Shown one piece after another: positions 7,269-16,101 of a stretch of 54,107 nucleotides of DNA. A model generated the notes under the pieces. The model did not search any database. It was not told the origin of the DNA and saw nothing but the letters and a program-made list of their open reading frames with translations. The first letter of the stretch is position 1, and each line of letters opens with the position of its first letter. The stretch covers positions 1-54,107 of the forward strand of contig NZ_BNDS01000032.1 of the NCBI RefSeq assembly GCF_014656545.1, given 5' to 3'. Source of the stretch: Neobacillus kokaensis (GTDB taxonomy: Bacteria; Bacillota; Bacilli; Bacillales; Cytobacillaceae). Made by a program: the position numbers and the translations under genes.

Positions 7269-8477
7269 TTGAAGCAGCGTTTGCAGATGATTCCTATTAT
7301 GATTCTTTTCTTCCTTTTTTTCTCAATACCTAGTGTCCATGCCACCCAAGGGTCTCAAGAAGAGGCGGAAGCACCTCCATCTGTTTCGCCTCAGGAACTC
7401 GTAGATACCCAGCTGGAGTCTCTAGATCTATCAGAATTAAAACAGTTTTGGGAGGATATTACCAATAAATACGGTGGATTCCTGCCGGAGAGTCAGAAAG
7501 GCAGCCTGTATGATTTCATTAAAGGAGAAAAGCACTTCTCTTTTAAAGAATGGGGGAAGGGGTTTTTAAAGTTTGCCTTTCATGAATTTGTTGCCAATGG
7601 AAAATTACTAGGCTCCCTGATTATGCTAGCCATTTTCAGTATGTTTTTGCAGTCGATGCAAAATGCATTTGAAAAAAGCAATATTAGTAAAGTTGCATAT
7701 GCAATTATTTATATGGTCCTAGTGATCATTGCCTTGAATAGTTTCCATGTTGCCATAAGCTATACAAATGAGGCAATTGGAACAATGATCTCATTTGTTC
7801 TGGCACTGATTCCGCTTTTGCTTGCTTTGATAGCGGCTTCAGGAGGGATTGTCTCAGCTGCTTTTTTCCATCCGGTGATATTATTTTTAATGAATATGAG
7901 CGGAATGTTTATGCAATATGTCATTCTGCCGCTCCTGTTTTTAGCGACATTGCTTAGCATCGTCAGTACCATGTCAGATCAATATAAAGTAACTCAGCTG
8001 GCTGCACTTTTAAGAAACTGGAGTATCGGATTGATGGGACTTTTCTTGACCGTGTTCCTCGGCGTTATTTCCGTGCAGGGGGCTTCAGCAGCTGTTACAG
8101 ATGGAGTTGCCATTAGAACAGCGAAGTTCATTACAGGAAACTTCATCCCGGTTATCGGCAGGATGTTTACGGATGCGACCGACACCGTAATCGGTGCCTC
8201 TGTCCTGTTGAAAAATTCAGTTGGGATTGCCGGTGTTGCCATCCTGATGATCATTGTAGCTTTTCCGGCTATAAAAATATTGCTTATTTCATTCATATAT
8301 AAATTCGCCGCGGCAATCCTTCAGCCGCTGGGGGGCGGACCGATTATCACCTGCCTCGATATTATCAGCAAGAGTGTCATTTATGTATTCGCTGCGCTCG
8401 GGATCGTCTCATTCATGTTTTTTCTAAGTATTACGGTAATAGTAGCAGCTGGAAATCTGACAATGATGATGAGATAG
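7269..8477 (+). CDS. spoIIIAE: Stage III sporulation protein AE
   Basis: 402 aa from TTG 7269 after TGGGGTG. It opens with a signal peptide (LQMIPIMILFFLFFSIPSVHA), then an extracellular helical region with a conserved LELxxL-like stretch, and about seven to eight membrane helices to the end, with the GGPIITCLDIISKS loop near the C-terminus. The length and topology match SpoIIIAE, the large polytopic membrane protein of the SpoIIIA channel. Confidence 0.95.
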   Translation: MKQRLQMIPIMILFFLFFSIPSVHATQGSQEEAEAPPSVSPQELVDTQLESLDLSELKQFWEDITNKYGGFLPESQKGSLYDFIKGEKHFSFKEWGKGFLKFAFHEFVANGKLLGSLIMLAIFSMFLQSMQNAFEKSNISKVAYAIIYMVLVIIALNSFHVAISYTNEAIGTMISFVLALIPLLLALIAASGGIVSAAFFHPVILFLMNMSGMFMQYVILPLLFLATLLSIVSTMSDQYKVTQLAALLRNWSIGLMGLFLTVFLGVISVQGASAAVTDGVAIRTAKFITGNFIPVIGRMFTDATDTVIGASVLLKNSVGIAGVAILMIIVAFPAIKILLISFIYKFAAAILQPLGGGPIITCLDIISKSVIYVFAALGIVSFMFFLSITVIVAAGNLTMMMR

Positions 8478-8488
8478 GGGGCAACAAA

Positions 8489-9121
8489 ATGGAATTTATC
8501 ACAGAGTGGGTAACGAATATTATTCTATTTGTTTTGTTAGCCACTGTTATTGATATGCTGCTGCCCAATTCAAGTATGCAAAAATACACGAAAATGGTGA
8601 TGGGGCTCTTGCTAATTGCTATTATTCTTACCCCAATTTTTAAAATCATCTCTAAGGATTTTGAAACAGCGATTACCTCCATCCCGTTTAACCAGGGCCC
8701 GAAGGAAAAAAATATGAAAAATTTAATAGATTTGAAGAAAAAAGAAATACAAGCCTCACAACATGCATATATTTTAGAAGAATTGGCTGTCCAACTGAAA
8801 AAGGACGTTAAGGAGGAGTTGATGGAACAATACGGATTGGAGATAGCAAAAATTGATGTAGAAATGAACTTAGAAAACGACCAAGCAAATGTAAAAAACC
8901 TCCAAAAGGTAATGGTTCTTCTGACGCAGCCGGAAACGGGCGGGAAGACAGTCGTCGAAGCAGTTAAACCGATTGTCATTAACACAGAAACACCTCTTCC
9001 ATCTCAAAAGTCAACAGAGGAAGCAAAAGAAATTGCCGCATTTTTATCGCAAAAATGGAATGTAACAGAAAAAACAGTTGAAGTTTCGATTGAAGGGGGG
9101 GTTCATAACAAGAATGGATAA
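8489..9121 (+). CDS. spoIIIAF: Stage III sporulation protein AF
   Basis: 210 aa, ATG 8489 behind ATAGGGGGCAAC. Two N-terminal membrane helices (TNIILFVLLATVIDMLL; MVMGLLLIAIILTPIF) precede a soluble domain with a ring-building fold in the family. The end overlaps the start of spoIIIAG by eight bases (ATGGATAA). SpoIIIAF forms one of the rings of the SpoIIIA-Q channel between mother cell and forespore. Confidence 0.93.
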   Translation: MEFITEWVTNIILFVLLATVIDMLLPNSSMQKYTKMVMGLLLIAIILTPIFKIISKDFETAITSIPFNQGPKEKNMKNLIDLKKKEIQASQHAYILEELAVQLKKDVKEELMEQYGLEIAKIDVEMNLENDQANVKNLQKVMVLLTQPETGGKTVVEAVKPIVINTETPLPSQKSTEEAKEIAAFLSQKWNVTEKTVEVSIEGGVHNKNG

Positions 9122-9764
9122 AAATAAAGGTCCATTTTCATGGCTCAAAAAACGCCTCAAATTGGATGAATCAAATGATAAGAAACCTGGAAAATCTCAA
9201 TATATGCTATTGGTGCTTCTGATTGGAGCAGCATTCATGATAGTTGGCAATATGATTTTTAAACCAGATACGAGTCTTTCTGAGGTTCCAGCTGCAGCCA
9301 ATCTAAAAACTGAAAGTAAAGATGTTCCAGTTTTTGGTCAAAAAAAGGCAGCAGGAAATAAATCAATCGCCGAATATGAGGAAAAGTATGAAATGCAGCT
9401 TAAAAAGGCACTCGAAGAAATGTTGGGAGTTAATGATGTAACAGTGGTAGTCAATATTGATTCAACAGATCGCAAGGTTTTGGAAAAGAACACTAACACC
9501 AAAACCCAAACGACGGAAGAGGGAGATCGAGAAGGCGGACAGCGTAAGGTTCAAGAGGTATCAACAGATGAACAGCTTGTCATTATCCGTAATGGAGAAA
9601 AAGAAGTGCCGATTGTAGTTGAAACAAAAAAACCTAATGTTCGCGGTGTACTTGTTGTGGCAAAAGGTGCTGAAAATATTGAAGTGAAGAAATGGATCAA
9701 AGAAGCTGTGACTAGGGTTTTGGACGTTCCAAGCTACCGGGTCTCAGTTATGCCTAAAAAATAA
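9114..9764 (+). CDS. spoIIIAG: Stage III sporulation protein AG
   Basis: 216 aa from ATG 9114, which lies eight bases inside the spoIIIAF end and follows GGGGGGG at 9096-9102. An earlier in-frame ATG at 9078 is buried in spoIIIAF and has no family support. One membrane helix (YMLLVLLIGAAFMIVGNMIF) is followed by a soluble ring-building domain (EKYEMQLKKALEEMLGV...VVVNIDSTDRKVLEKN). SpoIIIAG makes the large 30-fold ring in the intermembrane space, related to type III secretion and flagellar ring folds. Confidence 0.94.
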   Translation: MDKNKGPFSWLKKRLKLDESNDKKPGKSQYMLLVLLIGAAFMIVGNMIFKPDTSLSEVPAAANLKTESKDVPVFGQKKAAGNKSIAEYEEKYEMQLKKALEEMLGVNDVTVVVNIDSTDRKVLEKNTNTKTQTTEEGDREGGQRKVQEVSTDEQLVIIRNGEKEVPIVVETKKPNVRGVLVVAKGAENIEVKKWIKEAVTRVLDVPSYRVSVMPKK

Positions 9765-9780
9765 AAGGGGTGTATGTTAA

Positions 9781-10341
9781 ATGTTATTAAAGAAACAAAC
9801 AGTGTGGTTATTAACAATGTTGAGTCTTGTAGTGGTGTTGTCGGTGTACTATATTACTTCTCCAGAGCAGCAAAAGAGCGACCTTACCTCAGTTGAAGAA
9901 ACAGCTAAAGACAAAGCTGATAAAAAGGAAGCAAAGTCAAACACGAAAGCTAACGATGAAAAAGCTGTTATCTCCACGATTTCCGGTGACGCTGAATTTG
10001 CTGAATTAAGGATGAAGCTGGATGATATGCGCAGCGAAAAGGAGCAGGAACTAACGTTAGAAATGGCCGCAACTAACCTGCCTGCAGATGAGAGAAGTAA
10101 AATAAAAGATCAAATGGATCAATTAAGAGCAACAGCTCATAAGGAAGAAATTCTTGAAACAATGATTAAAACGATGGGATATGAAGACGCCCTTGTTCGT
10201 GCAGACGGAGAGCAAGTAAAAGTGACTGTTAAATCTAAGAAAAAACCTTCTGCTCAAGAAGCAGATAAAATTATTCTTGAAGTTAAGAAAGAAATTGGCG
10301 AATCTAATTTTGTAGCCGTCACCTTCCAGCCTTCTAAATAA
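9781..10341 (+). CDS. spoIIIAH: Stage III sporulation protein AH
   Basis: 186 aa, ATG behind AAAAGGGGTGTATGTTAA. One N-terminal membrane helix (VWLLTMLSLVVVLSVYYI), a variable lysine- and alanine-rich linker, and a C-terminal ring-building domain related to YscJ/FliF. SpoIIIAH binds SpoIIQ of the forespore across the septum, forming the bridge of the channel. Last gene of the operon; a terminator follows. Confidence 0.94.
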   Translation: MLLKKQTVWLLTMLSLVVVLSVYYITSPEQQKSDLTSVEETAKDKADKKEAKSNTKANDEKAVISTISGDAEFAELRMKLDDMRSEKEQELTLEMAATNLPADERSKIKDQMDQLRATAHKEEILETMIKTMGYEDALVRADGEQVKVTVKSKKKPSAQEADKIILEVKKEIGESNFVAVTFQPSK

Positions 10342-10349
10342 GATACAAG

Positions 10350-10386
10350 AAAGGAAAGCACTTTACTGAGGCTTTCCTTTTTTTTT
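10350..10386 (+). terminator. Intrinsic terminator after spoIIIAH
   Basis: AAAGGAAAGC (10350-10359) pairs with GCTTTCCTTT (10371-10380) and a run of T follows. Confidence 0.9.
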
Positions 10387-10476
10387 AGGTTTTTATGATC
10401 CCATTTCACATTTTTGGTAAAAAATATTAAGATAGAAATAGAACAACATTATGACATACACAGTAATATTAGATTA

Positions 10477-10525
10477 TTGAACTTTTATTTGGTATTATCG
10501 TATAGTATTATTAGCTAGTCATAAT
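10477..10525 (+). promoter_or_regulatory. Promoter of accB with a FapR-like palindrome
   Basis: TTGAAC (10477-10482) and TATAGT (10501-10506) are separated by 18 bases. Immediately after lies an imperfect palindrome at 10507-10525 (ATTATTAGCTAGTCATAAT) that agrees at 16 of 19 positions with the FapR site I remember (ATTAGTACCTAGTCTTAAT). Its place at the expected transcription start suits an operator. The site assignment is an inference from memory. Confidence 0.4.
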
Positions 10526-10554
10526 TTAAGTCGTTCAAAGGGGTGTAACCTAAT

Positions 10555-11058
10555 ATGTTAAAAGTACAAGAAATTCGTGAATTGATTAAATTAGTCGATC
10601 AATCAAGTATTGATGAATTTGTTTATGAAAATGAAGGTTCAAAAATCAAAATGAAGAAAACAGGCAGTGTAACTGTTTCAACCGTTCAGCCGGCAGTTCA
10701 TGCGGCTCCTGAAGCTGTTCAACAAGTTCCTGTTCCAGCTGCTCCTGCGGCGCCGGTTCAGGTAGTGAAACAAGATGCTCCTCAAGCAGAGCCAGCAAGT
10801 TCAGCACATACAGAAAATTTACATAAAATTACGTCACCGATGGTTGGTACTTTCTATGCTTCACCAAGCCCGGATGCGGATGCTTATGTAACCACAGGCT
10901 CTAAAGTATCAAAGGATTCTATCGTTTGTATTGTTGAAGCAATGAAGTTATTTAACGAAATTGAAGCAGAAGTAAACGGTGAAATTGTCGAAGTCCTTGT
11001 AAAAGATGGACAATTAGTAGAATACGGACAGCCTTTATTTTTAGTAAAGCCTGAATAA
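10555..11058 (+). CDS. accB: Biotin carboxyl carrier protein of acetyl-CoA carboxylase
   Basis: 167 aa, ATG behind AAAGGGGTGTAACCTAAT. The N-terminal domain is followed by an Ala/Pro/Val-rich flexible linker (about residues 45-85) and a biotinyl domain. The biotin site is E128-A-M-K131-L in IVEAMKLFNE, so K131 carries biotin. It shuttles carboxybiotin between AccC and the carboxyltransferase in fatty-acid synthesis. accC follows 15 bases later. Since no other carrier protein is in the window, this protein could also serve the propionyl-CoA carboxylase subunit further on; that is a guess. Confidence 0.97.
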   Translation: MLKVQEIRELIKLVDQSSIDEFVYENEGSKIKMKKTGSVTVSTVQPAVHAAPEAVQQVPVPAAPAAPVQVVKQDAPQAEPASSAHTENLHKITSPMVGTFYASPSPDADAYVTTGSKVSKDSIVCIVEAMKLFNEIEAEVNGEIVEVLVKDGQLVEYGQPLFLVKPE

Positions 11059-11073
11059 GGAGCGGTAAACAGG

Positions 11074-12429
11074 ATGATCAAAAAACTGTTAATTGCAAAC
11101 AGGGGAGAAATTGCCGTCAGGATTATTCGTGCCTGCCGTGAAATGGGTGTTGAGTCCGTTGCTGTTTATTCTGAAGCAGACAGGGAAGCTCTTCATGTCC
11201 AGCTGGCGGATGAAGCCTACTGTATTGGACCTACAGCATCTAAAGATAGCTATTTAAATGTAACGAATATTATTAGTGTCGCAAAACTTACAGGGTGCGA
11301 TGCAATCCATCCAGGATATGGTTTCTTGGCGGAAAATGCCGCTTTTGCCGAGCTTTGCCGCGAATGTAATATTACCTTTGTAGGACCAAGTCCTGAAGCC
11401 ATTACGAAAATGGGAACAAAGGATATTGCTAGAGAAACGATGCGTGAAGCGGGAGTTCCAATTGTCCCTGGCTCTCAAGGAATTATTAACGATATTAGTG
11501 AAGCAATTGAGCTTGCTGAAAAAATTCATTATCCAGTTATTATTAAAGCAACAGCAGGCGGTGGCGGCAAAGGAATCCGTGTTGCTAAAAATGAGCAGGA
11601 GTTAATTAAGGGAATTAATATTACTCAACAGGAAGCGCTAACTGCTTTTGGCAATCCTGGCGTTTATATTGAGAAATATATTGAAGATTTCCGTCATGTT
11701 GAAATCCAAGTCATTGCCGATAACTATGGCAATGCGATCCATTTAGGTGAAAGGGATTGCTCGATTCAGCGCAGACTGCAAAAGCTTTTAGAGGAAACGC
11801 CTTCTCCTGCTCTTGACGGAGAAATTCGTGAAGAAATGGGAAACGCTGCAGTAAAAGCAGCAAAAGCAGTTGATTATTCAGGTGCTGGAACGGTAGAATT
11901 TATATATGACTACCGTAATCGTAAATTTTATTTCATGGAAATGAACACAAGGATTCAGGTAGAACATCCAGTAACGGAAATGGTAACTGGTGTTGACCTT
12001 ATTAAGGAACAGATTCATGTTGCAAACGGTGAAAAGTTATCGTTAACCCAACAGGATGTTACTTTTAATGGCTGGGCAATAGAATGCCGTATTAATGCTG
12101 AAAATCCGGAGAAGAATTTCATGCCGTCCGCTGGTAAAATTAAAATGTATTTACCGCCTGGCGGACTGGGTGTGCGAGTGGATTCAGCTGCTTATCCGGG
12201 ATATACCATTCCGCCTTATTACGATTCCATGATTGCCAAAGTGATTACCTATGGCGCCAGCCGTAATGAGGCAATTGCCAGAATGAAACGGGCACTAAGC
12301 GAGTTTGTTGTTGAAGGTATTCATACAACCATTCCATTCCATTTAAGACTGCTTGATCATGAGGAGTTTGTCGAAGGTAACTTTAATACCAAATTCCTGG
12401 AATTACACGATGTTATGAAGTCAGTTTAA
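11074..12429 (+). CDS. accC: Biotin carboxylase subunit of acetyl-CoA carboxylase
   Basis: 451 aa, ATG behind AAGGAGCGG. The ATP-grasp fold is clear: N-terminal LLIANRGEIAVRIIRACREM, glycine-rich ATP loop ATAGGGGKGIRVA (about residues 159-171), catalytic region ERDCSIQRRLQKLLEE, and FMEMNTRIQVEHPVTEMVTG. It carboxylates biotin on AccB with ATP and bicarbonate. Length is standard for the family (about 450). It shares an operon with accB and yqhY. Confidence 0.98.
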   Translation: MIKKLLIANRGEIAVRIIRACREMGVESVAVYSEADREALHVQLADEAYCIGPTASKDSYLNVTNIISVAKLTGCDAIHPGYGFLAENAAFAELCRECNITFVGPSPEAITKMGTKDIARETMREAGVPIVPGSQGIINDISEAIELAEKIHYPVIIKATAGGGGKGIRVAKNEQELIKGINITQQEALTAFGNPGVYIEKYIEDFRHVEIQVIADNYGNAIHLGERDCSIQRRLQKLLEETPSPALDGEIREEMGNAAVKAAKAVDYSGAGTVEFIYDYRNRKFYFMEMNTRIQVEHPVTEMVTGVDLIKEQIHVANGEKLSLTQQDVTFNGWAIECRINAENPEKNFMPSAGKIKMYLPPGGLGVRVDSAAYPGYTIPPYYDSMIAKVITYGASRNEAIARMKRALSEFVVEGIHTTIPFHLRLLDHEEFVEGNFNTKFLELHDVMKSV

Positions 12430-12448
12430 AAAACTGGAGGTGTTTTGA

Positions 12449-12856
12449 ATGAGCGAATTTAGTATTTTAGAAATGGAGCAAGGAAACAACAGTCATGGGA
12501 AAATCGAGATTGCCCCTGAAGTGATTGAGGTTATTGCTGGAATCGCTGCTTCCGAAGTCGAAGGGGTTTCAGGAATGCGCGGCAATTTTGCAACAGGTGT
12601 TGTGGAACGTTTAGGCAAGAAGAATCATGGCAAAGGTGTAAAGGTAGAACTAACGGAATCTGGTATCATCATTGATGTGTATTGTTTGATGAAGTTTGGC
12701 GTTTCAATTCCAACTGTTGCCGGAAAGATTCAAGAAAATATTCGTCAGGCTCTGATCAATATGACCGCTTTAGACCCGGAAGAAGTTAACATCCACATTG
12801 TTGGAGTACACTTTGATGCTCCGAAACAAGAACCGGTTATTGAGGAAGAAATTTAA
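12449..12856 (+). CDS. yqhY: Asp23/Gls24-family protein YqhY
   Basis: 135 aa, ATG behind CTGGAGGTG. The sequence has the DUF322/Asp23 pattern: GKIEIAPEVIEVIAGIAASEVEGV, then VEVELTESGIIIDVYCLMKFG-like strands and the helix IQENIRQALINMTALDPEEVNIHIVGV. In B. subtilis yqhY sits directly after accBC, as here, and its loss disturbs acetyl-CoA carboxylase activity, so a modulating role on lipid precursor synthesis is known from genetics. The exact molecular function is unclear. Confidence 0.93.
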   Translation: MSEFSILEMEQGNNSHGKIEIAPEVIEVIAGIAASEVEGVSGMRGNFATGVVERLGKKNHGKGVKVELTESGIIIDVYCLMKFGVSIPTVAGKIQENIRQALINMTALDPEEVNIHIVGVHFDAPKQEPVIEEEI

Positions 12857-12866
12857 AGTTTGTATG

Positions 12867-12898
12867 CCAAAGGACTTTGTCCTTTGGTTTTTCTTTTT
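12867..12898 (+). terminator. Intrinsic terminator after yqhY
   Basis: CCAAAGGAC and GTCCTTTGG form a nine-pair stem with a TTT loop, followed by a T-rich run to 12898. Confidence 0.93.
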
Positions 12899-13022
12899 AC
12901 GAAATGCCAATTTAGGGTGCAGAGTAAAAATAGTTATGCTATCATCGTTTTGTGTTAAATACTATAATAAGATGAAAAATTGACAAATGTTAGTTACTAT
13001 TTTTAAAGGAGAACACGATATA

Positions 13023-13412
13023 ATGAAAAGAAGAACAGCGAGAGAAAAGGCATTACAGGCTCTTTTTCAAATTGATGTAAGTGATAGTAACCCATCTTTA
13101 GCTATTGAGCATGTATTAGATGGCGAGGCGGGTGACGAATATTTATCAAATCTCGTTTTAGGTGTAGTCGAGCATAAAGCGGAAATGGACCTTTTAATAA
13201 TCGAAAATCTGGAAAAATGGTCTATTGACCGGCTTGCCACTGTAGATCGCAATTTGTTAAGATTGGCTGTTTATGAATTAAAGTATATGCAGAATGAAGT
13301 GCCGGAGAATGTCATTTTAGACGAAGCGATTGAAATAGCAAAAATTTATGGTGATGACCAATCGAGCAAGTTTATTAATGCTGTTCTTTCAAAGGTAAAA
13401 CAAAAGTTATAG
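13023..13412 (+). CDS. nusB: Transcription antitermination factor NusB
   Basis: 129 aa from ATG 13023, preceded by AAAGGAG (13005-13011). The N-terminus KRRTAREKALQALFQIDVS is the family signature. An upstream in-frame ATG at 12987 adds 12 residues that do not fit the family and overlaps the ribosome binding site. NusB binds boxA RNA with NusE (S10) for rRNA antitermination. A possible extended -10 (TGCTATCAT, 12937-12945) lies upstream, so nusB-folD may be transcribed separately from accBC-yqhY. Confidence 0.96.
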   Translation: MKRRTAREKALQALFQIDVSDSNPSLAIEHVLDGEAGDEYLSNLVLGVVEHKAEMDLLIIENLEKWSIDRLATVDRNLLRLAVYELKYMQNEVPENVILDEAIEIAKIYGDDQSSKFINAVLSKVKQKL

Positions 13413-13453
13413 CAAATCATTCATTTGGATCTTTTAGGGGAGGAACAAAGATT

Positions 13454-14308
13454 ATGACCGCTGAAATTATTAATGGTAAAGAAATTGCTGCAAAAAAAAG
13501 AGAAGAAATTGCCAAGGAAGTAGAGAAACTAAAAGAAAACGGTGTTACACCGGGTCTAGCTGTTATTCTTGTTGGAAATAATCATGCTTCACGTACATAT
13601 GTGACAAATAAACAAAAATCTTGTCAGGAGCTTGGCATGCACTCTATTCTAATAGAAATGCCGGAAGAGGTTTCCGAAGAAGAACTGCTCGGAAAAATCG
13701 ACGAATTAAATCAAGATCCTGAAATTCACGGGATTTTAGTCCAGCTTCCGATTCCAAAGCATATTGATGAGAAAAAAGTAATTGAATCTATTTCTCCTTT
13801 AAAGGATGTCGATGGCTTTCACCCGGTTAATATAGGCAGAATGATGACAGGACAGAATACGTTTCTTCCATGTACACCGTATGGAATTATGGTGCTTCTA
13901 GAAGAAACAGGGATATCGGTTGCAGGGAAGCATGTAGTAGTTGTTGGTAGAAGCAATATTGTCGGCAAGCCAGTAGGACAACTAATGCTTAATCAGCATG
14001 CCACTGTTACTTATTGCCACTCCAAAACAAAAGATCTAAAGTCCTATACGAAACAGGCTGATATTGTAGTGGCTGCTGTTGGGATTGCAAACTTTATTAA
14101 AGCAGATCATATTAAAGAGGGTGCTGTGGTCATTGATGTTGGAATTAACCGTAATGAAGCAGGAAAACTTTGCGGTGATGTAGATTTTGAAGAAGTAAGC
14201 CAGGTAGCAGGATATATTACTCCAGTACCTAAGGGAGTAGGACCAATGACCATCACGATGCTGATGTACAATACCGTAAAATCAGCAGCAGAAAGCAGTA
14301 ATCGCTAA
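13454..14308 (+). CDS. folD: Methylenetetrahydrofolate dehydrogenase/cyclohydrolase FolD
   Basis: 284 aa, ATG behind TTAGGGGAGGAAC. Conserved parts: SRTYVTNKQKSCQELGM with the catalytic lysine region, GILVQLPIPKHI, PLKDVDGFHPVNIGRM, PCTPYGIMVLLE, the NADP loop VVVGRSNIVGKPVGQLML and TPVPKGVGPMTITMLM. It makes 10-formyl-THF from 5,10-methylene-THF in one-carbon metabolism. Length is standard. It follows nusB by 41 bases. Confidence 0.98.
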   Translation: MTAEIINGKEIAAKKREEIAKEVEKLKENGVTPGLAVILVGNNHASRTYVTNKQKSCQELGMHSILIEMPEEVSEEELLGKIDELNQDPEIHGILVQLPIPKHIDEKKVIESISPLKDVDGFHPVNIGRMMTGQNTFLPCTPYGIMVLLEETGISVAGKHVVVVGRSNIVGKPVGQLMLNQHATVTYCHSKTKDLKSYTKQADIVVAAVGIANFIKADHIKEGAVVIDVGINRNEAGKLCGDVDFEEVSQVAGYITPVPKGVGPMTITMLMYNTVKSAAESSNR

Positions 14309-14351
14309 AATTCAATTATGTCCTTATCTTTTATTTTTTAGTTACCTTTTT

Positions 14352-14446
14352 ATTGTCTAGCTCCAGCGCCTAGCCCCTCTGAGGTCATAAGCCAAAGCTC
14401 GTCTTATGATTGTCGGGGCTGACCAAGGCACTTACGCTTTTCTAAT
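14352..14446 (+). repeat. Dispersed hairpin repeat, copy A
   Basis: Runs from ATTGTCTAGCTCCAGCGCC to the CGCTTTTCTAAT end. Stem parts: TAGCCCC with GGGGCTG, and CATAAG with CTTATG, plus GCGCC with GGCAC (one mismatch). It shares both ends with the copies at 46351-46409 (same strand) and 48641-48767 (opposite strand). It fills most of the 208-base folD-xseA gap. Confidence 0.85.
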
Positions 14447-14454
14447 TGTTTTAG

Positions 14455-14483
14455 CGGACAAAAACAAGGGCTAAATATATAAT
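14455..14483 (+). promoter_or_regulatory. Possible sigma-A promoter of xseA
   Basis: CGGACA (14455-14460), 17 bases, TATAAT (14478-14483); it lies just after repeat copy A and 33 bases before the xseA start codon. Confidence 0.4.
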
Positions 14484-14516
14484 AGATAGGGACAGTTTTT
14501 TTAAGAAGGAGTTATT

Positions 14517-15869
14517 ATGCAGGAGCAGCGATATTTATCTGTAAATGCTTTAACCAAGTACATAAAACGAAAATTTGATGCCGATCCCCATTTGCGTGAT
14601 CTTCATGTACGGGGGGAAATTTCAAACTTTAAACAGCATTCGAGCGGCCATATGTATTTTACTTTAAAGGATGAAAAGGCCCGCATCCTTGCTGTCATGT
14701 TTGCAGGCAATACCCGCACGATGAAATTTACTCCTGAGAATGGCATGAAGGTAATTGTAAAAGGTGATATAACAGTCTACGAACCAAGCGGCCAGTATCA
14801 GATCTATATTAAAGAAATGCAGCCTGATGGTATTGGTGAATTATTTCTGGCATATGAGCAGTTAAAACAAAAACTTGAAGCAGAAGGTATGTTTGCAAAG
14901 GAAAAGAAAAAGCCGCTGCCGTCATTTCCGAAAACAGTGGGCGTAATTACATCTCCTACAGGGGCAGCGATTAGGGATGTGATTTCCACCATTAAACGGC
15001 GGTATCCAATTGTTAATATCCTTGTTTTCCCTGTCCTAGTCCAGGGTGATCAAGCGGCTCCATCAATTGCAAAGGCAATTGAGAAAGCGAACAGCCAGAT
15101 GGATATAGATATCTTAATTGTTGGACGGGGCGGAGGATCGATAGAAGAGTTGTGGGCATTTAATGAAGAGCTCGTTGCCCGGGCGATTTATGCTTCTGCC
15201 ATTCCTATAATATCTGCCGTAGGTCATGAAACAGATTTCACGATTGCCGATTTTGTTGCTGATTTAAGGGCACCTACACCTACCGGGGCGGCGGAATTAG
15301 CGGTTCCACACGTAGATGAATTAATGGACCGTGTCCTGCAGCGGCAAACAAGGCTCATCCGTATAATGCAGGAAACATTTCGGTTTGAAAAAGAACGCTT
15401 ATATCGGGTTCAAAAATCCTATGCTTTTCGCTACCCGCACAGATTGTATGAACAAAAGCTGGAGCAGGTTGATAAATTGACAGAACAGTTAGTCCGTGGA
15501 GCATCCCGATTAACACTGCTAAAACAAAATCAGCAGACGATTCTTTGCAAGCGTCTCGAGCGGAATAATCCTAAAGAATTGATAAGGGAAGCGAGATTAC
15601 ATACTGAACGGAGCCAAAAAGACTTGAACCGTTCAATGAGGCAGATCTTATCCAAAAAACAAACGGATTTTGAACGGATGCTATCTACTATGCAAGCATT
15701 AAGTCCATTAAAAATTATGGAACGGGGTTATAGCTTGGCTTACACGGAGGGGAATCAATTAGTAAAAAGTGTAAACCAAGTAAAGGAAGAAGACCGGGTA
15801 CAGATTCAGCTGACAGATGGCAGCTTGATTTGTAAAGTGGAAAATATAAAGGAGAACAAAAAAGCATGA
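14517..15869 (+). CDS. xseA: Exodeoxyribonuclease VII large subunit
   Basis: 450 aa, ATG six bases after AAGGAG. An N-terminal OB-fold (LHVRGEISNFKQHSSGHMYFTLKDE) is followed by the catalytic domain with GVITSPTGAAIRDVISTIKRR, VGRGGGSIEELWAFNEE and ISAVGHETDFTIADFVADLRAPTPTGAAE, then a long coiled coil. It degrades single-stranded DNA with XseB. The next gene overlaps it by ATGA. Confidence 0.98.
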   Translation: MQEQRYLSVNALTKYIKRKFDADPHLRDLHVRGEISNFKQHSSGHMYFTLKDEKARILAVMFAGNTRTMKFTPENGMKVIVKGDITVYEPSGQYQIYIKEMQPDGIGELFLAYEQLKQKLEAEGMFAKEKKKPLPSFPKTVGVITSPTGAAIRDVISTIKRRYPIVNILVFPVLVQGDQAAPSIAKAIEKANSQMDIDILIVGRGGGSIEELWAFNEELVARAIYASAIPIISAVGHETDFTIADFVADLRAPTPTGAAELAVPHVDELMDRVLQRQTRLIRIMQETFRFEKERLYRVQKSYAFRYPHRLYEQKLEQVDKLTEQLVRGASRLTLLKQNQQTILCKRLERNNPKELIREARLHTERSQKDLNRSMRQILSKKQTDFERMLSTMQALSPLKIMERGYSLAYTEGNQLVKSVNQVKEEDRVQIQLTDGSLICKVENIKENKKA

Positions 15870-16099
15870 CGACTGAAAAAAACATTTCTTTTGAAGAAGC
15901 AATGTCGAAGCTGGAGAAAATAGTTGAAAAGCTTGAAGAGGGCGATGTGCCTTTAGAGGAGGCAATTATTTTTTATAAAGAGGGTATGGAATTATCCAAA
16001 CTCTGCCATGATAAGTTGAAAAGCGTAGAAGGGCAATTAGCGCAAATCATTACAGAGGATGGACGTACGGAGAGTTTTTCTATTAATGAGGAGGAATAG
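15866..16099 (+). CDS. xseB: Exodeoxyribonuclease VII small subunit
   Basis: 77 aa, ATG overlapping the xseA stop (ATGA) and preceded by AAAGGAG. It shows the XseB pattern SFEEAMSKLEKIVEKLEEGDVPLEE followed by the helix ALxxYKEGMEL-like segment IIFYKEGMELSKLCHDKL. It forms the helical stoichiometric partner of XseA. Length is standard. Confidence 0.97.
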   Translation: MTTEKNISFEEAMSKLEKIVEKLEEGDVPLEEAIIFYKEGMELSKLCHDKLKSVEGQLAQIITEDGRTESFSINEEE

Positions 16100-16101
16100 A
16101 G

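Noticed and set aside
12798..12983. ORF running from the yqhY end through its terminator
   Set aside because: It reads through a strong terminator, has no ribosome site and low-complexity product.
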